Source: Acidobacteriota bacterium
GTDB taxonomy: Bacteria > Acidobacteriota > Terriglobia > Terriglobales > Acidobacteriaceae
Length of the DNA: 52,935 nt
Direction of reading: 5' to 3'
Assembly: GCA_003225055.1 (NCBI GenBank)
Contig: QIAU01000143.1
Location: 76,577 to 129,511, forward strand
Shown: piece after piece, positions 18,390-26,845 of the stretch
How the letters are laid out: the number at the start of each line of letters is the position of its first letter
How positions within the stretch are numbered: the first letter of the stretch is position 1
Translations under genes and position numbers: made by a program
The notes under the pieces: model-generated
The model's database searches: none
What the model saw: the letters and a program-made list of their open reading frames with translations, nothing else
Told to the model about the DNA's origin: nothing

Positions 18390-19940
18390 CTAGGGTTCGG
18401 CCGGAAAACTGACGGATACTGCATCACGCCCGAGGAAATTGAATGTGATCGTCGTCTTCACCTCGACCGTTTGGCCGCTAATTTTGTAGGGACGATAACG
18501 CCAATGCCGCACCGCTCGCACCGCGGCCGCTACGAGAGCGGGGTTGCCGTTGAGAATCGTAAGTTGCTTGACGTTGCCGTCGACGCCGACCACTGCTTTC
18601 AGACTGACTTTTCCCCGGGGGGCTCGATTCGGCGGAACTGGGTAGCGAAACCCGGGTTCGGGCGCTTCTGCGACTTGTAGGAGTCCTTCCGGGGTCGGGT
18701 CCATGCTCGCAACTGGCGGCCGGGTGAGGATCGCAGTCTTAGGGTGCCCCTCCGATTGTCCCAGGGAAGCCGTTGGGGAGGGTTGTGTAGGGGTTGAACT
18801 CGCGGATGGAGATGGGAGGACAGGATTCACGACCGGCGGTGTAGGGGCAGACCTCGCAGATCGAACTTCGGGAACAGGATTCGCGATAGGTGGTATGGGA
18901 GTAGAGCTCTCTGATTCAGGTTGCAGGACAGGATTCGCGACTGGCGGCGTGGAAGCCGACCTCGCAGATCGAAGTTTGGGAACAGGATTCGCGATAGCTG
19001 CTTTGGGAGTCGAACTTGCTGATTCAGGTTTGACGACAGGATTCGCGACCGGCGACTCGAGTCGCGCGGGCACAGACGGCTGAACTTTCTCCGGCTGGGC
19101 GACAGCGGCCGGGGGAATGCTCGCCGAAGCGGACTGCGGGCGCATCACGGCATCTTCCTGAACGGTGATGTCCGCCTGTTGAATGTCTCGAAAATAAAAA
19201 AAAATGGCAAGCAGCACTGCACCCAAGGCGCCAGCGAGCACCCATGCCAGGCGGTTTCGCCTCGGTCTTCTACTCCAATGCCGATATGCCTCTAGCTGGG
19301 GCGCTTCCTTGGGTTCGCTTTCTTCGGCCGCAGGCTCCTGTCTGGATGCTGAAATAGACCAAACATTGCTGCTAGGTCTGCCCAAATTCCCGAGGCTGAC
19401 ATGGTCATGGGCTCTCGGGCTCGATCTGACCGGGATCTGTTCCGAACCTGCGGCTCGGGGCAGAGCGACATCCATGCTGGCGACGCTTACCTGGGGCACC
19501 TTGGTTGTGATCGATTGGACCGCGAGTTTAGGAATTCGCATCAGGCGTACGTTTTCAATACTGCCTATGATAGAGGTCCTGATCGTCAGCTCATGTTCTC
19601 TGGTAGTCGCTGACCAACACAAGTTGTAGATCAGTTTCAGTTGTCGGCTATTCAGGACCTCCTTGGGCAGCCTGTGAAAATTGCGGAAGGTCCAGAGCAG
19701 GTAAATGCGTTGCCAAAATGACGGTCTCGCGTACGCCAGACCGATATCTGTACGTAGCTCTATGACACCACGGCGGATCTTGTGCGCTAAGGACTGCATG
19801 AATGGTTCAGAGTAGCCCAACTTCGATGCGGCCTGGCTAAGCCGGGTGGCCTCGAGGAAGAAAACTTTTTTACCATGCCAGTTTTTTGAACGGCGAAGAT
19901 CAGAAGCCCAGCTCAGGAAGGCGTGCCTCTCGGAACGCAA
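18390..19940 (-). CDS. TonB-family energy transducer with long cytoplasmic N-terminus and repetitive stalk
   Basis: Up to 516 residues. The C-terminal TonB domain is clear: RYPVPPNRAPRGKVSLKAVVGVDG, then AVRHWRYRPYKISGQTVEV. One membrane segment (LAWVLAGALGAVLLAIFFYF, about residues 229-248) separates the Pro/Ser-rich periplasmic stalk from an unusually long cytoplasmic part of about 225 residues, in which I recognise no domain. The stalk contains alternating 18-residue repeats, listed separately. The first in-frame start of this frame is a TTG at 19940; a CTG twelve bases upstream is also possible, so the start is uncertain. TonB links the inner-membrane proton motive force to TonB-dependent receptors, here plausibly the one at 1340-5179. 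No exbB or exbD is present in the window. Confidence 0.82.
   Translation of the reverse strand: MRSERHAFLSWASDLRRSKNWHGKKVFFLEATRLSQAASKLGYSEPFMQSLAHKIRRGVIELRTDIGLAYARPSFWQRIYLLWTFRNFHRLPKEVLNSRQLKLIYNLCWSATTREHELTIRTSIIGSIENVRLMRIPKLAVQSITTKVPQVSVASMDVALPRAAGSEQIPVRSSPRAHDHVSLGNLGRPSSNVWSISASRQEPAAEESEPKEAPQLEAYRHWSRRPRRNRLAWVLAGALGAVLLAIFFYFRDIQQADITVQEDAVMRPQSASASIPPAAVAQPEKVQPSVPARLESPVANPVVKPESASSTPKAAIANPVPKLRSARSASTPPVANPVLQPESESSTPIPPIANPVPEVRSARSAPTPPVVNPVLPSPSASSTPTQPSPTASLGQSEGHPKTAILTRPPVASMDPTPEGLLQVAEAPEPGFRYPVPPNRAPRGKVSLKAVVGVDGNVKQLTILNGNPALVAAAVRAVRHWRYRPYKISGQTVEVKTTITFNFLGRDAVSVSFPAEP
18778..19053 (-). repeat. In-gene tandem repeats of 54 bp, alternating A/B types
   Basis: Inside the TonB gene, five consecutive 18-residue units share an (V/I)xNPV core and alternate between two types. 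Type A continues like KPESASSTP and type B like PKLRSARSASTP, in the order A-B-A-B-A. At DNA level the same-type units are more alike than neighbours, giving a 108-bp higher-order period. This reads as duplication of an A-B pair. The number of units is likely to vary between strains and sets stalk length. Confidence 0.75.
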
Positions 19941-19970
19941 AGTCTTGAACAGAGAGGAAATCGGATAGCT

Positions 19971-21256
19971 ATGCGCGCGCTCACGGCTGCACTTCTTATC
20001 CCTCTGCTCGCCTTGCCCACCAAGCGTGGGAAACCGATCTCCACTATGGCCTTACGAAATGGCTAGCGGTCAAGGCAGGGTTTTCTGTGGACGAAGAAGA
20101 GATCATCGCTTCGGGAGCGCAAGATGAACCGGGCGCCTCCCGCTTAGTGCAACACAACCATTTCCCCTCCTATGCGCCAGTACCGGACAGGCATCTAGCT
20201 CGCAGCGGCACGCCGGGTGACGATTCGGCCACACGCTGGACGCGGATGGAACTGGCAACAGCCGCCAAAGGTGCTCCCCACGCCATCGCACTGTTTCGTT
20301 TCGGTAACTCGCTCCACCCGTTGGAAGATTCCTGGTCGCACGCGGGAGTGCCCGACATCGCAATCACCTGCGACCATAGCTTGGCATGGGGGCACCCGAA
20401 GAAACGCGGCGGGGTGCTGTCCCACGATGCCGACATCACCTACAAGCACATCCCTGACACGGAGCAGACTGCTCAGAGGGTCTACGAAAAAATATATCTG
20501 CTCGAGTACCATAAGCTCATGGGTGGCGGCTCGCAACCGGCCTCATGGGCCAGCCTTCAACCCGCCGTGTATCAGTTTGCCGAAGCAGCGACCAAATCTG
20601 GCAAGTTGGCTTGGTTCGAGTCCGATCCAGCGGTTCCATACCGCAGTTCGCAAGTGCTTTCTCAATCACATCAGCATTCCCGATGGGCCGAAATATCGCT
20701 GTCCCGAGCCCTCTCGGCCCCCGATGCTGGCCGCGGCGATGCCAGCGCCCGTCAACGACGCTGAGAGATTCCTGCGCCGGTTTCTCGAAAATTGGATTGT
20801 GGGAAGCAAACTTGATTTTGTCACCAAGCCGATCGACAGCGAAGGCGTACTGGCGAACCTTGGCCTCACTGAAGTTCGTCATCCCGCACTGCTGCGAAAC
20901 ATGCTCCTCACCTGGCTAAACCCTGATCACGGAATCGTCAAACAGACAGGACATGGAACACGTCTTGAAGTCCCCCCAGGCTAAGAGACCGACTTGAAAA
21001 GGATCTGGTGTCCTTTCCCAGTTTATCGGACGCTATTCGCGCGGGCCAAACCGATCTTCCTTATCTATTCAGCCCCGTGCCTGGCGGCGAAGATACAAAG
21101 GCTGAGCACATCGCGACATTCCAATTTGTTACTGCCCCGCGGGACGTAGTCGCAATCGGAGTGGCGCATCAGGCAACAGGATGGAAGGTGGTCTGCTTTA
21201 AACTGGGTAGCCTTCTAACATCAAGCGAGTCCAACAGGCTGAGCGCCAACCGCTGA
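19971..21256 (+). pseudogene. Exported protein of phospholipase C-like type, broken by three frameshifts
   Basis: A good GAGAGG ribosome-binding site precedes an ATG at 19971 and a signal peptide (MRALTAALLIPLLALPT). The rest of the protein continues in another frame from about 20015 (AHQAWETDLHYGLTKWLA...). It returns to the first frame near 20645 (NHISIPDGPKYRCPEP) and shifts again at a six-C run at 20972-20977 (RLRDRLEKDLVSFPSLSDA), ending at 21256. Joined, it would be about 428 residues. The stretch FRFGNSLHPLEDSWSHAG recalls the metal-binding His/Asp pattern of zinc-dependent phospholipase C/S1-P1 relatives, but the assignment is weak. It is divergent from tonB by only about 30 bp. The shifts could be real decay or sequencing errors. 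Confidence 0.6.
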
Positions 21257-21378
21257 CGGCGGTGAGCGAAGGAGGCGAGAGTCCCATCTCCAGCCCAATT
21301 GCTCCTGGAGTCCGGGAGGTGGATGTGAGGTTTCGCGTACCTCCGGACCGACGAGCGAATTCGCAGCGGTCTTGCGAT

Positions 21379-22086
21379 CTACGGCCGCCGCTCGTAGGCG
21401 GGGCTAGAAGGGCTGGGCGGCTCGTAATCTTGTCCGTATTTGTTCTTGTGAGCGTGGGTTACCGGGATTTGCATAAGACGGATGGTCCCGAGCCGGGAGG
21501 TATTCTCGGAAATCGTTATCTCGCGAGCCTGGTTTCTCAAATGATCCGGCAAGGAGGCTTCGGACCAGACGCGGAGCAGGTATCGTCCTGGGGTGACATT
21601 CTTGATTTCCACCTCGCCACGTCGATTGGAGAGTGCATAATACGGAGTTTCCACGGCAATGACCACGGCGCTCATTTCCGGGTGAATGTTACAAAAAATG
21701 TAAGAGATACCGGGGCGATCGAAGTGCACGTCTCGGGTAGTGCCTGCCTCATATAGTCCCAGGTCAAAACGCTTTCCTTCGAAGAGCGAAAACACGTTGT
21801 GGAAGAAAGGGTCACGATTGGGGAATTCTACAGAAGAACCTACCGGCACAACTATTATATGCGGCTCGAAGTGCTTGTTCCGCTGAACCAGCCGAGGTCG
21901 GGGGCGGCGAGGAGATTCGTCGGCTACACCGGCTGACAGGTTGAGCGGAGTAAGCCACATCGCGACGTTCGAAGCGCTCGTGGGATTTTCGAGTCCGCCG
22001 GACTTCTGAAATTCAACCCTGGCGGTCACGGTGGGTGCCTGTCCCCAGGCGAAACTGCCCAGCAAAAGAGACACACAAATTTCCAT
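21379..22086 (-). CDS. Exported cupredoxin-like protein
   Basis: A 235-residue exported protein. I prefer the ATG at 22086, which places the signal peptide (MEICVSLLLGSFAWGQ) at the very start; the frame is open to 22134, overlapping little or nothing. The middle part has a plastocyanin/azurin-like type-1 copper pattern: a His in FPNRDPFFHNVFS, then Cys, His and Met in YIFCNIHPEMSAVV. A carboxypeptidase-regulatory-like segment follows (YYALSNRRGEVEIKNVTPGRYLLRVW). Single-domain blue-copper proteins usually carry electrons or bind copper. It is the last gene of a leftward unit with a porin, histidine kinase and response regulator, 53 bp or less from the porin. A role in metal or redox stress at the envelope is inferred. 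Confidence 0.8.
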   Translation of the reverse strand: MEICVSLLLGSFAWGQAPTVTARVEFQKSGGLENPTSASNVAMWLTPLNLSAGVADESPRRPRPRLVQRNKHFEPHIIVVPVGSSVEFPNRDPFFHNVFSLFEGKRFDLGLYEAGTTRDVHFDRPGISYIFCNIHPEMSAVVIAVETPYYALSNRRGEVEIKNVTPGRYLLRVWSEASLPDHLRNQAREITISENTSRLGTIRLMQIPVTHAHKNKYGQDYEPPSPSSPAYERRP

Positions 22087-22138
22087 CCGGCGCCTTTTTA
22101 TAATGCATCGAATGCTGATGTTCGCGCAGAGCATGTTC

Positions 22139-23713
22139 TCAGAACAGAATACCCATTGTCAGGTTTACCTGCCCACCGGTCCGGCCCGCCAGATCAAGCG
22201 GCGAAGTTCTTAGATGATTGTATTGGGCCGATAGCAACAGGTTTTGATGGGGCCGGTAAATGACGTTGCCAAAGGCGCTGCGATTCTGTCGTAGATCGAG
22301 CGGAAGACTGCTATTGCTCTCGCCTGTCGAAAACGCCCGAACATCTTGCGCAATCGCATTATCAGTACCGAAGGCCGCGTTGAATTCCAGCTTTGCTGTG
22401 GGGCGAAACTTAAGTTGAGACCAACCTCCCAACGCATTCAGACCCCGGATTTGAACACCCCGATAAATTACCGGCCCGCTGAGAATGGCGGAGCGGCCAA
22501 TTCCGCCACCCAGCGCCCCCAGAGCCTTACCGCGGTAAAACTCGCCACTGAGGGTCCATCGCCCGCTTAGAGGAATGTCCCAATCTGCCGTACCGGCCCA
22601 GCCATCCTGATAACGGTCGAACCACCAGTCCTGACGGCCGTAATAAGCCGCCGCACCCAGCGTCAGTGGCTGATCGAACAGCGAACAGCTCCAGGCCACT
22701 CGCGCGGCATACGCTGGCTGGCCGATCCTTTCTCCGGCCTGCGGGATGTTTCCCCATTGCGATACGGGGAGATCGCCGGTGAGGTTGTCCAAAATTCCGA
22801 ATTGCATCAGGAGATTGGAGTTCGCGGTGATATCAAAACTGTGTTCCACCCGAACCTGAGGCACCCATTCCCAGAGATTGCCGGCGTAAGTGAAGGCGGG
22901 AACAGCGAGCGAACTGAATGATGTCGGCGAAAGTGGCGTGAAAAAGGCTTCGTCTTGACCAGCGATCAGGGAGGTCTTTTTCCAATCCAAGTGGAGGGTG
23001 GCTGTACGCAATCGCAATATTCCGGAGGTGACACCATTGGGAATGTTTGGAAAGCCACCCGCGAAATCCAGCTGAACGTCTCCTCGAGTGCTTGCTCCAG
23101 CCAGATGAGGCCCAAACACTTCCAGCCCGACCTCCGACTGGCGGAGCGTTGCGCCGAAGCTTCCCTGCGGGTGACCGGAGTAGGGAGCAGCCACGAGGGA
23201 AGGAAAATCCTGATTGTCGAAGATGCCGCGATCGCTGAACAGGTTCATCAACACCATGCCGGACAGGCGGACGCGATACTTCGAGGCACTTTCAATCTTG
23301 GTCTGATATTGCTCGTTGATCTTGGCACTGAGCAATTGGGAATCTTCTTCCAGCCGGCTGACCCGATCTTCGAGCGGCCAGCTGGCAGGAGACGGTGCCG
23401 GTACTTGCGGGGCTGGTTGCGCCAGGTTGCTGCCAGATCCCAATTCTGCTCTGGTTTGCTGTAATTCCTGGCGTAGCGACGCCGCTTCAGCGCGATAGTG
23501 TGCTGCTTCAGAACGGATCTCAACAACCGCCTCCCGGAGTTGCCGGACTTGCTCCTCGAGGTCGTGCATAGCTGACAATACTGCATCGTTTGGCGCTTCC
23601 CGGGGCGGTGTTCGAGGATCCTGCGCCCGGGACAGCGTGGCAAAAGCACACACAACGAACAACGGCAAGGCAAATCTTCCAAATGCAAAAACCGAAGTGG
23701 TCCTATCTAGCAC
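22139..23713 (-). CDS. Outer-membrane porin-like protein with N-terminal coiled coil
   Basis: A 524-residue protein starting at a GTG at 23713 with AGGAGG just upstream. A signal peptide (FALPLFVVCAFATLSRAQ) is followed by a heptad-rich region at about residues 45-90 (LEEQVRQLREAVVEIRSEA, YRAEAASLRQELQQTRAEL). A short linker then leads to alternating amphipathic strands typical of a beta-barrel, ending VNLTMGILF with a terminal Phe. The layout matches coiled-coil-anchored porins of the DcaP/phosphate-selective-like group, where the coil trimerises or contacts peptidoglycan. Being in a two-component operon, its expression is probably regulated by the adjacent kinase pair. Substrate unknown. 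Confidence 0.8.
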   Translation of the reverse strand: MLDRTTSVFAFGRFALPLFVVCAFATLSRAQDPRTPPREAPNDAVLSAMHDLEEQVRQLREAVVEIRSEAAHYRAEAASLRQELQQTRAELGSGSNLAQPAPQVPAPSPASWPLEDRVSRLEEDSQLLSAKINEQYQTKIESASKYRVRLSGMVLMNLFSDRGIFDNQDFPSLVAAPYSGHPQGSFGATLRQSEVGLEVFGPHLAGASTRGDVQLDFAGGFPNIPNGVTSGILRLRTATLHLDWKKTSLIAGQDEAFFTPLSPTSFSSLAVPAFTYAGNLWEWVPQVRVEHSFDITANSNLLMQFGILDNLTGDLPVSQWGNIPQAGERIGQPAYAARVAWSCSLFDQPLTLGAAAYYGRQDWWFDRYQDGWAGTADWDIPLSGRWTLSGEFYRGKALGALGGGIGRSAILSGPVIYRGVQIRGLNALGGWSQLKFRPTAKLEFNAAFGTDNAIAQDVRAFSTGESNSSLPLDLRQNRSAFGNVIYRPHQNLLLSAQYNHLRTSPLDLAGRTGGQVNLTMGILF

Positions 23714-23797
23714 AGGCGCCTCCTGAGGACGAAGACTAGAGTTCTGCTGCTACGGATTTCATCAGGTTGGCCCCTTCCGCTGCCGGAACCCGCTACT

Positions 23798-25603
23798 TCA
23801 TTGTGTGTCGGCTGAACTCGCAGGGTTGAGGGGTGGGCCAGCAACCGTGCCCACCTCAGTTCGCGGAGAACTCGACGACACAAGCGGAAGAACTACTTTG
23901 AAAACGGTACCCTGGTCGGAGGTTTTCTCAACCGTCACATCGCCGCCGTGATCTTGCACGATCTTCTGCACCACTGCCAGACCGAGACCGGTGCCGTTTT
24001 CCTTCCCGGCGCTGACAAAGGGCTGGAAGAGGCGATCTCGAATGAATTCTGGAATACCTTGGCCATTATCCGACACACGAATTTCGACGCCGCTTGCTAT
24101 GGCTCGCAAGTTGACATCGATGCGGCCGTTCGACGGTGATACCGCTTCGCACGCGTTCAACAAGAGATTGGACAGAGCGCGCTCCAGCTTTCGGGGATCA
24201 AACCAGCCTTCAATTCTGTCGTCACCAACAAAATCGAGGGCGATTTGGTGGAACTCGGGATGTGCTTTGATGGACTGCACTGCGCGCTCGACTGACTCGG
24301 TAAGGATGCCATAGGTGGGCCGGAGCGATTCGCGGGTACGGGAAAACTCCAGGAGCGAATCGATCAGATCGGTCATTTGGTTTACGGCGATGCGTACTTC
24401 CTGATACAACTCCTCGCGCTGGTCGGCAGCTAAGCCGGCTTCGCACAGAAACTCCGCATTGGCGACTATGGCCGCGAGGGAGTGACGCAGGTCGTGGGAA
24501 ATGGAACTGGCCATGCGTCCTATGGTGGCCAGGCGTTCGGATTCCAACAGACTACCTTGCGTCTTGAGCAGATTCCCTCGCATGCGGTCGAAAGCCTGGG
24601 ACACTTCTGCGACTTCGTCGCCGCCCGTCGTGGTGAGCGGGAAGGCGAAATCTCCCCTGGCCAGGGCGCGCACGCCTTGAACTAACTCTCCCAAAGGCCT
24701 GGTAAAAGTATGAGAGATGAGAAAGACTAAGGCGCTGCCACTTAACACCGCGATTATGCCGAGCAACAGGAGCAACCGGTTCAGACTGTCCAGGAACAGG
24801 GTGGCTTGATCGTAGGACTTGAGCACACTTAGGCGCACGGTGGGAGTTTTTCCGGCAGCCAGATCCAAGGTGGTAGCCAGAAATCGCTCGTCGGCCAACT
24901 GAATCGTACTTGGTTGCAGGGCATCGGAAACCGAGAGTGCGTCCACTTGCCGAACCAGGTCCGACTCCTGAAGGCTGGGCAATGTGCTTCTCACGATCGT
25001 GCTGCCGTAAGAAAAAGCAACCTGGCTGGCGGCGATCCGGCTGACTTCAGCGGTCAGGTGCTCGTCGATTTCGTAGCCTACGGCCAGAAACCCCACCACT
25101 TGATTGGCCGCTTCCGGTCCGAAGTAAATAGGCTTAAGGAAGACCTCGTAAAGGTGACCCGCGCCAAACCACCATTGACCAGAGCTGCTCTCTTCCAGAG
25201 AGTTCTGGAGAAACGTTTGCGCCAGATCGCGGCTGAATCCCGGAGTAATCGTATGGAGTGCAACCACATTCCCCGAACGATTCGAGAGCACAAACAAATC
25301 GCTGCCTGCCAGGCGCCACAGACGGCCCGAACCATCCTGAATGGTGGCCACATCGGTGGTCGTCATGAGCGCACGGAGGTCCGGAAGATCGGCCAGTAAT
25401 TCTGCTGAATGGGTGAGTGTGGCTTCGCGTTCGCGCTGGAAATTCTGAAAAGTGCCCGCGGAATTTCGCAGATCGGCAAAGATTTCTTTCCGTACCTGCG
25501 TCTGAACACTACGGCGTACAACGAGCAGGCTAGTGCACGTGAGTGCCGACGAAATCAGCAGCATGGAAAGCAGGAACTTGGTACGCAGTCGAAACCCTGT
25601 CAC
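23798..25603 (-). CDS. Membrane sensor histidine kinase
   Basis: About 601 residues from a GTG at 25603, preceded by GAGGGCGGAC. The frame extends to a TTG at 25639 without a visible ribosome-binding site. The first membrane segment (KFLLSMLLISSALTCTSLLVV) and a second near residue 290 (LLLLLGIIAVLSGSALVFLI) enclose a periplasmic sensor of about 240 residues with Cache-like features (GFLAVGYEIDEHLTAEV). Then follow HAMP (FTRPLGELVQGVRALARGDF), the dimerisation/phosphoacceptor helix with SHDLRHSL, and a complete ATP-binding domain (NLLLNACEAV, DNGQGIP, GTGLGLAVVQKI). It lies 53 bp or less downstream of its OmpR-type partner and upstream of the porin and cupredoxin genes. The signal it senses is unknown. 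Confidence 0.92.
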   Translation of the reverse strand: MTGFRLRTKFLLSMLLISSALTCTSLLVVRRSVQTQVRKEIFADLRNSAGTFQNFQREREATLTHSAELLADLPDLRALMTTTDVATIQDGSGRLWRLAGSDLFVLSNRSGNVVALHTITPGFSRDLAQTFLQNSLEESSSGQWWFGAGHLYEVFLKPIYFGPEAANQVVGFLAVGYEIDEHLTAEVSRIAASQVAFSYGSTIVRSTLPSLQESDLVRQVDALSVSDALQPSTIQLADERFLATTLDLAAGKTPTVRLSVLKSYDQATLFLDSLNRLLLLLGIIAVLSGSALVFLISHTFTRPLGELVQGVRALARGDFAFPLTTTGGDEVAEVSQAFDRMRGNLLKTQGSLLESERLATIGRMASSISHDLRHSLAAIVANAEFLCEAGLAADQREELYQEVRIAVNQMTDLIDSLLEFSRTRESLRPTYGILTESVERAVQSIKAHPEFHQIALDFVGDDRIEGWFDPRKLERALSNLLLNACEAVSPSNGRIDVNLRAIASGVEIRVSDNGQGIPEFIRDRLFQPFVSAGKENGTGLGLAVVQKIVQDHGGDVTVEKTSDQGTVFKVVLPLVSSSSPRTEVGTVAGPPLNPASSADTQ

Positions 25604-25656
25604 GTCCGCCCTCAGCCTACGCGAAGAATACAAAGCCAAATACAGAGGATCGTATT

Positions 25657-26376
25657 TCAGCGCACAAACTTATAACCCACGCCATGCACGGTGCGGAAAT
25701 GAACTGGATTCGCGGGCTCCTTTTCCAGTTTCTGCCGGATCTTCAGGATGTGGTTGTCCACCGTTCGTGTGGACGGATAATGCTGGTATCCCCACACCTC
25801 GGACAGCAATTCGTCTCGCGAGATTACCCGTTCGGCATTCAGCACCAAGAACTTCAGCGCGCTGAATTCGCGGGCGGTCATCTCGATCGGCTGCCCTCCT
25901 CGAAGCACTTCCATCTTGGCGAAGTTGATGGATATTCCATCGAAGGCGAACATCTCTCCGACTTCATGGCGAACAGTTCGCCTTATCGCAGCCCTGACGC
26001 GGGCCAGCAGCTCCCGAGGACTAAACGGCTTAGTCACGTAATCGTCTGCACCGAGTTCCAACAGCAGCACCTTGTCCGTCACGTCGGTGGTGGCGCTTAG
26101 GATAATAATGGGCAACGCGGGTACTTGTTGCTTAACTTCGCGGCATACGTCTCTGCCTGACATGGCGGGAAGGCGGAGATCCAGGACGATAGCAGAGGGT
26201 ACCGTCGCGCGGAAAGCTTCCAAGGCGGCCTTGCCGTCGCTCTCAACGTCGACCGCGAATCCCTCGGCCTCAAACAAACGTCTCAACGCCTTCTGCACAG
26301 CGCGATCATCCTCGACAACCAGAATTCTCTCCGCCGGCTTCGTTCCGGTCACGGCACGTAAGACTTGCGTCGACAT
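25657..26376 (-). CDS. OmpR/PhoB-family response regulator
   Basis: A 239-residue two-domain regulator. The receiver has the acidic pair at the start (VEDD, 21-24), the phosphoacceptor Asp66 in VLDLRLP and the conserved Lys in YVTKPFSPRE. The C-terminal winged helix is typical (EMTAREFSALKFLVLNAERVISRDELLSEVWG, seen in pieces; TRTVDNHILKIRQKLEKEP; FRTVHGVGYKF). It is the first gene of the leftward kinase/porin/cupredoxin unit. Tandem repeats 50-80 bp and about 200 bp upstream of its start have the 11-bp spacing expected for this family, suggesting autoregulation. Confidence 0.95.
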   Translation of the reverse strand: MSTQVLRAVTGTKPAERILVVEDDRAVQKALRRLFEAEGFAVDVESDGKAALEAFRATVPSAIVLDLRLPAMSGRDVCREVKQQVPALPIIILSATTDVTDKVLLLELGADDYVTKPFSPRELLARVRAAIRRTVRHEVGEMFAFDGISINFAKMEVLRGGQPIEMTAREFSALKFLVLNAERVISRDELLSEVWGYQHYPSTRTVDNHILKIRQKLEKEPANPVHFRTVHGVGYKFVR

Positions 26377-26426
26377 CCACTTAGCTTACTCCTGTTCTGA
26401 CAATTGAGCTGAGAAGAACAGAAATG

Positions 26427-26454
26427 GTGACATTCTTTTTACAATTTCTTGACA
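26427..26454. promoter_or_regulatory. Three tandem half-sites at 11-bp spacing (candidate regulator box 1)
   Basis: GTGACA at 26427, TTTACA at 26438 and TTGACA at 26449 are exactly 11 bp apart start to start, with the shared form nTkACA. OmpR/PhoB-family regulators bind direct repeats with one-helical-turn spacing. The cluster is about 50 bp upstream of the response-regulator start, so the encoded regulator may bind here. Binding itself is inference. Confidence 0.55.
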
Positions 26455-26573
26455 TGTGGGTGTCGCCGACATTGCTCTTGCATGACCTTATCCCCGACCC
26501 AATTGCGCTGAGGGGGCTTTGCGGCTGGAAATGCCCGACCAGGTTATTGCTCTCAACGCCCTGAGAACCTGGA

Positions 26574-26611
26574 ATGACAGTTACTAACAGTCTTTTTACA
26601 TCCCACTGACA
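26574..26611. promoter_or_regulatory. Second tandem half-site cluster (candidate regulator box 2)
   Basis: ATGACA at 26574, CTAACA at 26584, TTTACA at 26595 and CTGACA at 26606 repeat the motif of box 1, with spacings of 10, 11 and 11 bp. The core TCTTTTTACA, six variable bases, then TGACA is shared exactly with box 1. It lies about 80 bp upstream of a decayed rightward gene at 26690, so it may have served as that gene's activator site. Confidence 0.55.
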
Positions 26612-26689
26612 ACTTCAGCCTCTGTGCTCGCCTACTCTCGAAGCGCTGCTTGGCGGATTTCCGAAAGGTGAAATCTCCAAAGGTAAGTC

Positions 26690-26845
26690 ATGAGCGTAAA
26701 CAAAGCGGTCCGGGCGGAGGAGCGCCGTAATTCCAGCGCTTCTGTCTATTCTCATAGTGGTTTCGATTCCGGCAATTGCCGGGTCTTACGAACAGACCAA
26801 TCTCGATTCTGACATTGCAGGAGTGGCTCGGAATAGTGACGTGCG
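26690..26845 (+). pseudogene. N-terminal remnant of an exported TIGR03118-like protein
   Basis: AAAGG precedes an ATG at 26690, but after about 12 codons the plausible protein continues in the next frame. That frame gives a signal peptide (VIPALLSILIVVSIPAIAG) and SYEQTNLDSDIAGVARNSD. This resembles the start of the exported TIGR03118 family (typically an exported propeller-like protein opening with a TNLVSD-type motif). The similarity ends near 26845 and nothing recognisable follows, so the gene is truncated as well as frameshifted. The family call rests on a short match from memory. Confidence 0.4.

Noticed and set aside
18703-19083. Glycine-rich repetitive frame on the + strand
   Set aside because: It is the complement of the Pro/Ser-rich TonB stalk; the sense frame has the membrane segment and TonB domain.
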